This document shows positions 35,614 through 47,326 of a stretch of DNA of 64,000 bases, in pieces. The notes under the pieces are model-generated. The model was not told the DNA's origin and made no database searches. It was given only the letters and a program-made list of their open reading frames with translations. Position 1 is the stretch's first letter, and each line of letters opens with the position of its first letter. A program made the translations under genes and the position numbers. Origin of the DNA: Melampsora larici-populina 98AG31 (Eukaryota > Basidiomycota > Pucciniomycetes > Pucciniales > Melampsoraceae); NCBI RefSeq assembly GCF_000204055.1, contig NW_006768766.1:3461827-3525826 (forward strand). The letters are read 5' to 3'.

Positions 35614-37440
35614 GAGGATCCTACTGCAATTGTTTTTTCAAACTCATTTTATTTATCTTGATTAACCATACTTGTTCACGTTTCATATCTTGCTACTATA
35701 CATCTACAAACCTTGTATCATATGTCATGCCATACTCCACACCCCAGAAAAGCCTCTTGTATTCCTTCATGTAAGTATGTTATGTCTCAATACTTGATAC
35801 ATAGTTTGTGAAGTACTTCCTGTCACACTCGGTTTTTGTTATTAAAACGTACTAGAGAGACAGAAATGCTAGTTTATTGTGTTCTTTTCCGCTTATTCTG
35901 AAAGAAATATGATAGTACGTATGACTCAAAAAGAATACATGGTTTTTTTATCCATGGACATTTGATATTAGCTCAAAAAGCAAAACAAGAGAGGATAAGA
36001 GTTATGTGAAACGTAGATCTGATTTTGCTTTATCATCAAAAAAACAAAACAAGGGTGTACGCTCAAAGCAGTCAAGCTGTTTAATACTCATGTTTATTGA
36101 TTAAGTGGAAACAGGTTGAAACGGGAATATGTTCCTTCTAATCAATTAAATTGGCTTTTGGGAGTATTATAAAGTTCTAAATAATTCTGTAAATCTACAA
36201 TAGGTACCTTGGGCTTCCCGCTCTCTACATTGTCTCTTGAGACACTTTTCTTTTTAAGAAGTGTGCTATACAGTAATGGATAAAGAATAAGAAAACAACT
36301 GAATTACCATGTTGAATAACTGGAAAATGGCCAAGATGTCTCAGTTGGAGCTAGACCACATGCGTGAAGTTGAAGAGAAGTGGGTAGATGCAGATCAGAT
36401 TCCGTGTTATCTTCTACTTACATGCAATTCAATTAATCTCTGTAGAGCACTGGATTTCTTTCTTTGAACTTTGAAGAAATGATGAAGTGTAAATATGTTT
36501 GAAAGATATGCTTATATATGTAGTTAAAGGATGTTTTATAGCATGTCTTGATTTACATACTTGTATTTCTGCACATTTCAAAACTTCAATCCATGTACAT
36601 GATGGTTTTGACAAAGAGGGTCAGAGTTTTCTATATGCTCTCACCCCTAGATGAGTTGTATCTAGATCCCCCTTGAGATTTGCTTCTGTGGCATTCTGGA
36701 TCTTGGTTCTAGAAATAGTGCATGGTTTGTTAGAGATCATTTTTTGTTGGTTTATTGGAATTTCCTTGGGATTGATGATTATGAGTGATCAGATCACTTC
36801 AAAATGAAAAAATTGAAGATTCAGAGATTTGATTGTATCAATATTGACTTGCCCATGAGACATACCCGTTTATATATCTAGAAACTCCAAAAAATGGATC
36901 TTCAAAATACTAGTTTTCATAAAATCAGACATGCATCTAAAAAGCTGATTATGTATTACCATGGGATTAACCTTCCAGCTCATAGAATTCGCCCTATTTC
37001 TGACAATGATTTGATCTGTGAAAGAACCCGGGATGTGTCTAGAAAGGTATGATCACTTAAGACTATCAGAATCAAGAGTGTGTTTTTTGTGCTGCCTGAC
37101 TGTGACAAATCAACTCGTTGTTTGTATTATACGATTCCGGCTTGTGATGTGAGATGAATATTTTGCTTCCCAAGGTATTAGCATCATCATCTATGAATCA
37201 CTACTCTTGACAAAGAAAATTGAGAGAAAATATAAACAAGACAAGAGATGCATATACAACATATGAATATGGGACAGAATGAATCACAACAAATGAAAGT
37301 ATGAGATATATACACTATGTATATACACGCATGATGACATGTAGTAGAACAAAAAATGAAACATATAATGTCAATTAAATCAAAAGATACCAAGATCAAT
37401 CTCAATTAAAAAACAAAGCACAGGAAGAAATCAACTAAGA
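35614..37440. other. Intergenic region with one coding-like exon
   Basis: A 51-codon frame at 36894-37046 (MDLQNTSFHKIRHASKKLIM, then YYHGINLPAHRIRPISDND) runs without a stop into a GTATGA donor and could be an exon of an unfound gene. The rest shows no supported feature. Confidence 0.3.
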
Positions 37441-38190
37441 TTCATCTTGGCAGGTGAAGCAGGTTATGTTGGATCACATGTATGTAATGATTTTATGTAC
37501 AAGAAATATCAAATCATTGCAATTGGTAATTGATCAAATTCTTCTTTATCTTCAATTTTAAAAAGTCAAATTTCATGTAAAGAACACTTTAAGTTGTTGA
37601 GATTTCATCAAATTACTTTAATAAATCAAACTTCATGATTAAATTTATTGGAATCTTATAGAAATAAATCAATTCCTAGAATGATAATAAAAATCACAAT
37701 TAAAACCATGTAAATTCCAATCAAAATATTATAGTTCAAAGTTGCAATCAGTTTCAAATTCATATTTGGGACTTGAAAATTATGATCAAACTAATGTGAT
37801 TGGAACAGAAACATCAATAGATTTACTGAAATTCCAATCATTCCAATCTAGAATCTTTGCATCTACTTCTGCTCTTTATGGTAAAGGTCCAATCCTCAAG
37901 TTTTCAGACAATCTGACTGTTTAAGTGAACCAATAAGGGTTATGTTGCATTATGGTTATAGTAAATTAAGGTGTACAGAAATAGTTCATTTTGCTACTCT
38001 TGGACAATTAAAACTCAAAGGTGGGAATTTGAGGCAAGAATCATTCTCTCTGATTGAAAAACTTGGACTTGTGGTGTTCAATTTACTTTGGTATTTAACA
38101 TAGCATATACTGCGATCCAAGTGGGGATGATCCAGGCGGAGTAATTGGAGATTCACCAAAACAACCTGAAAACTTGATAAGTACATAGTG
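37441..38190 (+). pseudogene. UDP-glucose 4-epimerase (GalE-like) remnant, copy A
   Basis: The start reads FILAGEAGYVGSHVCNDFMY, a Rossmann GxxGxxG dinucleotide-binding loop typical of GalE/GAL10. Further blocks follow in order: YDQTNVIGTETSIDLLKFQ, IFASTSALYGKGP (the catalytic Ser-Ser-Ala region), VMLHYGYSKL (the YxxxK active-site motif region) and YCDPSGDDPGGVIGDSPKQP. The family interconverts UDP-glucose and UDP-galactose. Frames are broken between blocks, with stops at several points and no complete splice model. The Gly-rich loop is altered (AGEAG for TGGAG). It is decayed. Confidence 0.65.
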
Positions 38191-38340
38191 TCTAAGTATG
38201 CATACATAACATGTACTGTCAATCTACATGTGTAATGTCTTAACCCATTTGAACTATATATGTAAGCGCTATTTATGAGAATATGTACAGAAGAAAAGTA
38301 ATGGAGACAAACAAGAAGAGAGAGATAGCTTTGCAGAATA

Positions 38341-38811
38341 TCAAATACCATAATACGCCCCATAAGGCTGTGCCACATGTGTTTCAAACATAACAAGCAG
38401 TTTTGCTTTCAAAGTACGACATATGATTTGTTTGTCTGGTTTAAAGTGCCAGATGAGTTGCCGGAGGTTGTAAGAAGTGAGTGATTGGATGTTGAAGTCA
38501 GGATTGAGATATATACGAAGATTTGGAGGCAAGTTATCTATTTTTTTCCAAAAGATGGGATCATCGTTTACTGATGGTAGTGGTGCCCTATTGGGTTGAG
38601 GCTGTTGTATATTTCTTGCTCCGCGCCTTTGTGGGTTTGTTGGTCTTTGTGGATTTCCAGATTGAGCACGTCTTCGAGCAACTTTTCTTCTAGGCCGCAG
38701 TGTGATTGTAGTGGTGTTCATATGTAGTCGAAGAGACATGACAAGGGTATAGTATGTACGAAGTGGTCTCTGTACACTGTGATTTCCCATCAAAATCAAC
38801 CAACAATTCAT
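38341..38811 (-). CDS. Small basic protein with SAP/HeH-like C-terminus
   Basis: The open frame begins at an ATG at 38811, with a second ATG at 38721 just before the conserved part. An Arg-rich segment (RPRRKVARRRAQSGNPQRPT) is followed by YLNPDFNIQSLTSYNLRQL, then IWHFKPDKQIICRTLKAKLL and VMFETHV. This helix-extension-helix pattern resembles SAP/HeH modules, which bind DNA or occur in inner nuclear membrane LEM-family proteins. At 127-157 residues it is far shorter than those proteins, so it may be an N-terminal exon or a truncated copy. Identity is by pattern only. Confidence 0.4.
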   Translation of the reverse strand: MNCWLILMGNHSVQRPLRTYYTLVMSLRLHMNTTTITLRPRRKVARRRAQSGNPQRPTNPQRRGARNIQQPQPNRAPLPSVNDDPIFWKKIDNLPPNLRIYLNPDFNIQSLTSYNLRQLIWHFKPDKQIICRTLKAKLLVMFETHVAQPYGAYYGI

Positions 38812-38989
38812 TCAGCTCCAACAAAGATTGAAGTAGAGTTAGTAGTGATACTCTGCACTGACCGTTGAAAGCCTTGACCTGTCCTTTAGATGAGTATATC
38901 AAGGAAATACAGATGGAAAGACGTCGTAGGGTTTATCTATGAACTTCCAAGTTAGAAGTGTGTGAGGTGGAGAAAAAAAACCCTAAAAA

Positions 38990-39395
38990 TATAAACAAGC
39001 AGTCAATGGAAAAAGTTGAGAAAATAAGAAACAAGCAGTAGGGTGGATGTTGAAACTGACAGATATGCAGTAAAAGTGACGGCTTGATTGATGATATGGC
39101 AGAATTGAAATCCGCCAAGCAGTTGATGGAGAAAGTGGAGAACAAAAAAACCGAGCAGTAGGGTGACAAGAAAGCAACACTGAAATGTAGTAAAAGTAAA
39201 GGCTTGATCAACAAGATGTTGGAATCGAAATTACACAAGAAAAGTAAATGCTTGATCGACAAGCTGACAGATCTGAAATTAGACAAACAGTTGATCGAGA
39301 AAGTTGAGAAAAGTAAAAATGAGCAATAGTAAAACACGGCGAAATTAAAGGCTTGATCAACAAGATGGTAGAATTGAATGATTGGCTCTGAAGAC
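38990..39395. repeat. Degenerate tandem repeat with GGCTTGATCAACAAGATG units
   Basis: Four or more diverged units share AAAGGCTTGATCAACAAGAT, (G)GTAGAATTGAAAT, AAGCAGTTGATGGAGAAAGT, GAGAA-A-AAA and GAGCAGTAG. Unit length is near 115-145 bp with internal short repeats. Open frames across it on the minus strand read as repeats and are probably not genes. Confidence 0.6.
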
Positions 39396-40096
39396 ATTTA
39401 TAGCCAAATGGAAGGACAGTTAACCCATCAGTAAAACTACGCACATCAATGTATGGCTGTAACACAAAAGCAAGATCAAGCTGGAACATCACTCGAGGAC
39501 CGCGGCAAAAAATAGACTGTGACCAGGTGGGGAGAGCAAAGGATGGAAGATTATGTTGTAATCTGGTGGGTTCCTTCAATAATTATTCCATGTCCACCAA
39601 AAATTACTTCGTTCAATTACATCATAAGTACAAACAACATGAGATTAGAATGAAAGATAAAGGACCTGGGTCATGATCGAAAAAGTGCCAAGAAAGTTTC
39701 AGGTCAGAGATCTACATTTATGGCTCCAAGGGGAGCAGGATCGAATTTTGAAAAGGAGTTCCTTCTGAATAATCAAAGGGTATTCAACCTTGAAGCGATC
39801 CAGCAAGTTGATTTTTTTTCTTCAATCAAATTTTGTGTGTTTTACTGTGTCTCAATCCGCCTTTTATCTCTCCAGCATCTCAAACTTCTTCATACCACAT
39901 ACCTATCATCACCCTACTTTCAATCAGATCATCTTGAGTCAAGAGGCCAACTGATACAACCTTTATCCTCAATCATTTCACACCTTTTGGAAATGCGTGT
40001 TTTACTCTTTCCTCCTGCATTGTCTCTGCTCTTCTCGCATTTTTATCTCTTGTTCTTTTCTAAACAACAAACATGCCTGAACAATCATTACTTGCT
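39396..40096. other. Intergenic region upstream of the HypX-like remnant
   Basis: A 126-codon frame at 39720-40100 (start MAPRGAGSNFEKEF) has no recognised domain. Pyrimidine-rich sequence fills 39840-40070. Confidence 0.25.
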
Positions 40097-40671
40097 ATGA
40101 AGATACTCCTTATATACACGGCCCACAATAGTTTATCTCAACACTTATCTCTTGTACTTCAAGAGAAGGGTCATCATGTCACCGTTGAAATTGCTATATT
40201 GCCACAACTCAATTCAAGCTTCCGAGCTAGCCGCTGTAAGTAGAAATGTTCTGTTTTTGTCTTCTGTCAACTTGGTATTGGACCTTTACCTTTGGTAATG
40301 ACTTTTTTGCGTGCTATGTCCTATTCAGCCTGACTTGATGGAAAAGGTACCGGCTGAGATCTACGATGAATATCTTACCTTGATTTTTCATGCGAGTTCT
40401 GCCCCACGTTTGTTGATCATGATTCTTAGATCGGATTTCCAAGTATCACCACTTCCAGTCTCTATGCACTGACTTCCACTTTTGTTCATAATCTCAGCCG
40501 GGCCCTCCTGGTGATGCTGAGCCTTCTGCGATTGACTGGGTACTTTTAGCAGATGACGGTGTTGAGCCTGATGCTGTCAAAGCCTTGGCTCAAAGTCCTG
40601 AGAACACCTATGTAGAAAGTGGCCAAGATCAATCCCACTGGGGCATGACTGTCCTTAAGATTTTAGGATGA
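40097..40671 (+). pseudogene. HypX-like formyltransferase N-terminal domain, disrupted
   Basis: Exon 1 (40097-40235) reads MKILLIYTAHNSLSQHLSLV, LQEKGHHVTVEIAI. The next conserved stretch, ASELAA, is in a different frame, implying one extra base near 40200. Exon 2 (from about 40329) reads PDLMEKVPAEIYDEYLTLIF, apparently lacking a short internal segment before EKVP. Exon 3 (about 40500-40671) reads PGPPGDAEPSAIDWVLLADD, EPDAVKALAQS and SHWGMTVLKILG. This order matches the N-terminal formyltransferase fold of HypX-type proteins, which also carry an enoyl-CoA-hydratase domain. The second domain is missing here. In bacteria HypX serves hydrogenase maturation; the role of fungal homologues is unclear to me. 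Confidence 0.6.
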
Positions 40672-41192
40672 TTATTAGGTTATTTTAAATTGAAGCAAAG
40701 GAGAAGAAGATCGCCAGCCCGTATGACTATAAGTTTGTGTATTGTGAGTTTCAGCTCAGATACACAATAAGATACCTGAAGCAAGGAAGCTTCAAAAGGG
40801 TTGAGCACTTGCCCTATAATTCTCGTAAGCCGCCAAAGTATGATATGTTGGAGGCTGGAGCAGAGTTCACCTGCGGTGATGAACATGATTGATTTGGGAT
40901 CCTATATCACCGCAATAGGTTAAAGGGATTATGAGAATTGATCTGAGATTCATAGGGGTGTACTCTCACTTACACAGCTAGTCCGACTATAGATCATATC
41001 AATGTCTATCAATGATTACAATGGCTTTATCAAGTACAAAGGGCAGTTGTCTTCCTTTATGATCGGGCTACTTAAATCTGAAATACTTCCTGCTCTACAG
41101 TATCTTTCCTGACTGCCCTTTCCTTCTTTAAACTCTCGATTGTATCTTCCATACTTTAGAGATCTTGTTACTCTCTTTCACGCTGCAAAAGA
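40672..41192. other. Intergenic region
   Basis: No supported feature. This would include the promoter of the gene starting at 41193; no clear motif seen. Confidence 0.3.
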
Positions 41193-42192
41193 ATGTCCTT
41201 GCAAGATACGCCTTCCTCCCGGAAATCAATGCTCACCAAATCACACAGACTCTTGAAACCGGGATTACTCGAAAACACAACCAGCAAAAAATCAAGGCCT
41301 CTTGAAGACTCTGAATTAGATACCTGGAACAATGATCAGCAGGATTTCTCGGCAGCAGCTTTTCCAAAACCGGGTACGACCTGTTCAGACACTGTAATTG
41401 GATAAAATAGATTGCCAGTGTATGATATTGATAAAAATTGCCTCCATGACAGTGACTGGATTTATCTGTGAACCTTACCGACAGGGCCTGGAATACTTGA
41501 AGCAGAGACTCAACGAACTATCAAATTTGATGCCGATGACTACCGCTTTAAATTCAGCCTTCAATACATTGACCATTGAAATATCAAGAGAGCTTTCTGG
41601 TAAGTCTGATCATTTAATTTTAAATATCACGACATTCTGTTCATCGACATGTTGTCTTAAAGAAATAGAAGCTGGAACATTCAAGGATAGTTTTGGCCAT
41701 GGAGTACACACCCAGACCCCTTGGTTTCAGCCCCAAGACAGCACCACATCGTTTTCTACTTCCTTGTGTTCTGAACCCTCCTCTTCACAGAAACGCAGAT
41801 GTGATTACTCTCGACATACCCCCGCGTGCCCTACGGTCAGTCTCAAGAAGCGGAAGAAGGTCGCAGGGGAAACACCATACTACCATCATCAGCCTCCCCA
41901 GCGTTTCATGCCCTCCAGGCCATTTTCTATGATAACAAGAGACTCCCAAACATCAATGAAAGACTTTGAACCTACTGTCGGACCCAGTCTCCGAAGCTTT
42001 GGTCTCGAAAGCAAGTCTCCAACAAGTTTCATCCTTCCGATCACATCATTTCCTATCTCCACCTTCCCAGATCCATTGATTACAACAGAGGTATCCACAG
42101 CTGTATCTAGATTCAAAGACCTGTCAGCTCACACAAACACCGATGATTCCTCAATTGATTTGACAAAGAATAACATGGCGACTTTCAATTGA
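41193..42192 (+). CDS. Novel three-exon protein with nuclear-localisation-like motif
   Basis: Exons 41193-41373, 41453-41599 and 41669-42192 join in phase 1 each time, giving about 283 residues. The start is MSLQDTPSSRKSMLTKSHRL. The middle exon encodes a helical stretch (GFICEPYRQGLEYLKQRLNE, LNSAFNTLTIEISREL). The long third exon is Ser/Thr/Pro-rich with a basic VSLKKRKKV motif that resembles a nuclear localisation signal. No enzymatic domain is recognised. The layout (short N-terminal helical part, long low-complexity Ser-rich exon) recalls the genes at 34366-35613 and 59439-61697. Sequence similarity is too weak to claim homology. Confidence 0.6.
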
Positions 42193-43489
42193 ATTAGCAA
42201 GAACAATAGAGATAGAAAGATTATAAATGAAGGAAATTCAAAACTAATGAAGTAACACACACAAACGACATCTTTTTTTCTTCTTTTGTCTTACATCAAA
42301 TTACCATATCTCCACATACTGAATTTCCACTGCCACTTTAAGCTACAAAACAAGAAATTGTAAAAGCAATCAATACTCAAAAGACAAAGTAGATGCACAC
42401 TAACAAAGTGGATTTTTTGATGACTTATTGACTACTGAATTCATAGATTGCACTTCTTGAAATAAAAAATTAGTAGCCTATGGAATATAAACAGGAGAAG
42501 CTAAAAAGGAAAAAAAACCCGGAAAGGACAAGTTCAGCAAGATGGTTTTCTGTTGGTAGATTTCTTGGAAAGAAAATTGGAAATCCAGAGTTGAACTTTC
42601 TTCTGCCAATATCATTACGCTCGTAGAATTATGGTTTGCAAGGAGACACTTAAACTGATCCATGTGAATGAGGACTAGAAGATTCATTGGCTTGAATCCG
42701 TCATCAAAGAATCAAAGGCACTTTTGGTTTATGTATGTATATGTGTGAATAATTGTACGTAGTCCTAACACATTGAATTTGTCGTCCAAATCTAGCGGTC
42801 CTTGGGATTCATAAAAAACCTGTAACATAAAGCTTTTTGTGACACAGTATATCTCAAAGTGAATTTTTTAGAAGATGACTATGGTTTTTAAACCAATCTA
42901 AACCAAAAGCAGATTGTTGACCCTGTCAGCAAACAAGCTTTTGCATAAAATGGCTGACATTTAAATATCATTGCACTTTCTTCAAAAAGCACAGGATTGG
43001 CATGATTTTCATTGCATTGATACAATTACCTATATTCATTTGTTTCACATCAATTGAAAAACTCCCAAAACAGTTTCTTACATTCCTCTATTTCATATCC
43101 AAAACTCCTGTTTATCTGACTGGTAGTTGTTGACTTTGTGTCTTTGTCCTTTTCAAACTCATTTATTTTTTGACTTTTCTTCCATCAGGCTTTTGTTGGT
43201 TGATGACTTGATCAAGGATTTTGTAGATAACACATAATTCCAAACCTTGAAAAATGACTTGAAGCAAGAAAATCAAATTTCCTTAATAAATCAACTGAAT
43301 GTAATTTATATACCAGTAAATCATATTGAAGACTTTATCATGAAGGGTCCATTCAATTGTGAGGGATACTGCTTCATTTGTTTCCTTTTCTCCCATCTAA
43401 GTGTGATGATAGGATGACAAATAAATTGATTAATTATTCCCCTGTCTCAAATGTTTTCCAGACAGCGTAAAGCATTCTCTCCGGCAAAT
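42193..43489. other. Intergenic region containing second copy of the dispersed repeat
   Basis: The part 42690-42915 matches 23265-23480 in word order. The rest is AT-rich with no supported gene. Confidence 0.4.
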
Positions 43490-43899
43490 ATTTCAAATGG
43501 TGAGTTATATTGAGCTCATATATGCACCTATATCCTTTCCTGCATGGATGTTTTGAATTATTGTAGCTCAAAATTTGTTGGGATTAATTCAGGATCATTT
43601 GACTAACCTCTCTGTGTGATCCTCACAGATATCTTCATAGTAAAACCTATCAAGCTGAAGAGCACATTTCTGCATCTTGAGCTTTTACTTTGTTATATGT
43701 TGTCTCTTCAAAAACAAGAAAAACAAGAGAGAGGAGTTCCAATTACCAACCTCACCTAGTATCCTGAATCTATAGGTTTAGAAGTACTTGTTATATACTG
43801 AAGAAAGGCTTATCTCTCCACAATCAACCCCACCTTCATTGAGGTTAAATCCTGATCAGACAACAAATGATTAATTACCAAAAGGAATCAATTACCTTA

Positions 43900-44570
43900 C
43901 ATCTTAGTAACAGGTGCAACAGGTTATGCATCACATGGAATACTTGAACTTCAATGTGCAAAAAATTGAATCATTCCAATTGATAATCTATCAAATTCTT
44001 CTTACTTTTGAAGTTCAAAAATCAAATATTTATGCACAGGATATTGTAGTTCATTAAGATTTTATCAAATTGATATAAGAGGTCAAATTTCACTATTCAA
44101 TGTATCAAAATTCCATGGAAAAAAAGTCAATTCCAACCAATGATATCACCATAATAATATTTTGAACACTAATCGCAATGTTACACATCAAAGTCTAACT
44201 CAATGTGTTATACATTGTACTGCATTAAAATGGGGTCCAACTTCACTTCTAGAACCTGAAATCACATTGAGACCCTGAAACTCTCAAGGTAACATGATTG
44301 CAACATATACATCAATGAATATAATGAAATGACACCCCCTCCATTTTGAATCTTTTCAACTTCTGCTGTTGTTTATAGTAAAAGATTAAATTGTCAATTT
44401 TGAATAGAACATGACTGTTTAATTGATACAATTGCAGGAGCTGATGAAGAAACCCATGAAGGGGTTATGTTCCCTTATGGTCAAAGTAAATTACAGTGTG
44501 GAGAAAGAGTTCTTTCTGCTACTCTTGATGAAAAATCACAAGCCTCTATTTTCAGGTAAGGAGCATTCTC
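43900..44570 (+). pseudogene. GalE-like remnant, copy B
   Basis: It begins ILVTGATGYASHGILELQCA, a Rossmann GxxGxxG loop, then quickly reaches stops. Downstream, GADEETHEGVMFPYGQSKLQ retains the YxxxK-like active-site region. Intervening sequence matches copy C with about one change per 30-40 bases. No open gene is present. Confidence 0.65.
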
Positions 44571-45259
44571 TCTGATTTGCAATCTCAAGTCTTCACTTGT
44601 GGTGGTAACTGATTTGAACCAACCCATGTTGTATCATGTGTTTTCCCATACTACATGTGCTGTGTCTAAGTATGCATACATAACCTATGCTATCACACTA
44701 CATGTGTACTGTCTATGTATGTATATGTAACATATGGCAACTGGGTTCCATATGGTAGCTGGTTTCAAGTTTCAACCTACGTGTGATGTGCTTCCTGAGA
44801 TTACATGTGTAGTGTCTATGTATGTTCATTCTGCTACTCTTGATGAAACATAGAAAGCCGTGATTTTCAGGTGAGTCTTTCTCTCTTATCTGAAAACTTA
44901 AGTTTCTACTTGTGGTGTTCAATTTCTTTTTGGTATTTATCATTTCAGATACTCACAAAAAGAAAATCATAAAATTTGATATTAAAGAGTTGGTTTTTCA
45001 TTCAAAAAGAAGGGGGAAATTATTCCAAGCCTGTCTGATTTGATGAACTTTCACACCATAATCTTCCCATAGCTGTTTTCTCATTTCCACATCAATATAA
45101 GTTGTGGTTCTACAAAGCATGTTATTAAAAAACATGTTAGATCAAAATGCAAAAAGGAAATTTTCAGAACTGAAAGAAAAATGGATCCATCTTCACATAG
45201 GTATGAATTGGATCATCACATTGGCTCTTGACTTCTTCAAGGGAAATGCTTGGAACCCA

Positions 45260-46385
45260 AATTACCAAAGGGAATCAATTACCTTACATCTTAGTAACAG
45301 GTGCAACAGGTTCTGCATCACATGGAATACTTGAACTTCAATGTGCAAAAAATTGAATCATTCCAATTGATAATCTATCAAATTCTTCTTACTTTTGAAG
45401 TTCAAAAATCAAATATTTATGCGCAGGATATTGTAGTTCATTAAGATTTTATCAAATTGATATAAGAGGTCAAATTTCATTATTCAATGTATTAAAATTC
45501 TATGAAAAAAAAGTCAATTCCAACCAATGATATCACCATAATAATCTTTTGAATTCTAATCACAATATTACACATCAAAGTCTAACTCAACATGTTATAC
45601 ATTGTACTGCATCAAAATAATGAAATTACACCCCCTCAAATTTGAATCTTTTCATCTTCTGCTGTTGTTTATGGTAAAAGATTAAATTGTCAATTTTGAA
45701 AAGAACATGTCTGTTTAATTGATACAATTGCAGGAGCTGATGAAGAAACCCATGAAGGGGTTATGTTCCCTTATGGTCAAAGTGAATTACAGTGTGGAGA
45801 AAGAGTTCATTCTGCTACTCTTGATGAAAAATCACAAGCCTCTATTTTCAGGTAAGGAGCATTCTCTCTGATTTGCAATCTCAAGTCTTCACTTGCGGTG
45901 GTAACTGATTTGAACCAACCCATGTTGGGTCATGTGTTTTCCCATACTACATGTGCAGTGTCTAAGTATACATACATAACCTATGCTAACAAACTACATG
46001 TGTACTGTCTGTGTATTTATATGTAACATATTGAGACTACATGTGTAGTGTCTATATATGTATGTTTATTCTGCTACTCTTGATGAAAAATAAAAACTTG
46101 TTATTTTCAGGTAAGATTCATTCTCTCTGATTTGAAAACTCAAGTTTTCACTTGTGTTGTTCAATTTGTTTTAGCATTTATCATATCAGATACTCAAATC
46201 CAAGTGGGAATGATCCAGGTGTAGTAATGGGAAATTCACCAAAACAACCTGCAATCTTCGTATCAATTGTTTGTGAAGTCTTGGCAGGCAAAAGAGATCA
46301 ACTTGGTATCATTCACTACACAAGATGGTACATGTTGAGTCATAAGGGAGAAGTTGCTCAAGGCCCTTCATGTTCTTTTTGAAAA
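45260..46385 (+). pseudogene. GalE-like remnant, copy C
   Basis: It carries the same blocks as copy B (ILVTGATG-like start with CAAC-AGG-TTC, GADEETHEGVMFPYGQSELQ). It also keeps the downstream exon RYSNPSGNDPGVVMGNSPKQ, PAIFVSIVCEVLAGKRDQLG, which matches the RYFNPxGAHPSGxxGE region of epimerases. Frames between the blocks are broken. A repeated 30-40-bp motif (TACATGTGTA-GTCTA-GTATG) fills the intron-like gaps. Confidence 0.65.
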
Positions 46386-46803
46386 TTTCCAGAATTTACA
46401 AATTGATTTGGGTCTACATGTCTATGCATGTATGCATGAGATATGCCATATGGTAACTGGCTTTAACCTACATACTTAACCTCATGTGTTTTCTGATCCT
46501 ACATGTGTAGTGTATTACTTAGTATGCATGCATAACTTGTGCGGTCAATCTTACATGTGTACTGTCTTTGTATGTATACATAACATATGGTAGCTGAGTT
46601 CTGACTATGTAAGAATCTGTAGAGTTAAAAGATCACTCTCAAGGACTATCAACAATACATTTTCATTGGGGTCTGAGAAGGCGTATTGTTGTATGAGTAA
46701 GATGGGATTTTGATCAGAACAGGAACAGAGCAAAACACAAAAGCCAAAATACAAAATACATAAGTATGTTGAGACTCCCCACAGTTGTCACTTTGACAGC
46801 CAG

Positions 46804-47326
46804 TTAATTTAGTTCGTCCGCTATGATACGAGGCTCCCCAGTCCCACATGCCGCTATAAGGTTTTGAAAAATCATTGTATGTCTCTTGATTTTGGATTGG
46901 ACAATGCCCCAATCAATACCGCCATCACTTTTTTGAGTCTCAAAAGGTTTGATCATGTCCTCCATGATGCGCATAACTTTCATCACATCCGCTAAACCAT
47001 GTGTAATGAGTTCAAGTTTGGGTTCTAAAGAATGGGAAAGGTTAGCTGTGATTGATGCACAGTCCAAATAGACCAAACTCACCAAATTGAACTTGTGGTT
47101 CCCGAGCCACAATCAAATGTACGATTTGCTCCTCAACAGACTCAAGTGACCTTTCAAACCGATTAAGACTTTTGTTGAACCTCTCATCTACAAACAAAGT
47201 GGTCAACTAATCAAAAAACGTAGATTAAGCCAGCTGGAATATACCTTTGGGTGTTTCATCAATTTCTTGTTGCTTCAAGTCACTTTCATAGACCTCTGGT
47301 TCTTCGGGGCTGACAGACTGCGACAT
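46804..47326 (-). CDS. Small coiled-coil protein, paralogue 2
   Basis: Three exons (47326-47245, 47187-47083, 47045-46804) join in phases 1 and 1 to give about 142 residues. The start MSQSVSPEEPEVYESDLKQQ is acidic. Exon 2 (DERFNKSLNRFERSLESVEE) and exon 3 (ANLSHSLEPKLELITHGLAD, VMKVMRIMEDMIKPFE) have coiled-coil character. Intron positions and phases and the MSQS start match the gene at 23742-24281. Unlike that paralogue, the C-terminus (MIFQNLIAACGTGEPRII) has no long hydrophobic segment. It lies in the 2.8-kb centre of the large inverted repeat and its frame is intact. Confidence 0.6.

Larger units (their letters stand above)
43490..46676. repeat. Left arm of large inverted repeat (with internal tandem duplication)
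   Basis: Parts of this arm are near-identical, in reverse orientation, to 49491-51300. The end at 46560-46676 mirrors 49491-49600 almost base for base, and 43490-43880 mirrors about 50970-51300. The arm contains two direct copies of the same 0.6-0.7-kb GalE-like segment (43900-44570 and 45260-45860). Only one copy exists in the right arm, so the left arm was duplicated internally after or during inversion. Confidence 0.8.

Noticed and set aside
38933..39397. 154-codon minus-strand frame resembling a secreted Cys/Phe-rich protein.
   Set aside because: It lies on a degenerate tandem repeat and its apparent motif repeats follow the DNA unit, so it is likely a shadow.
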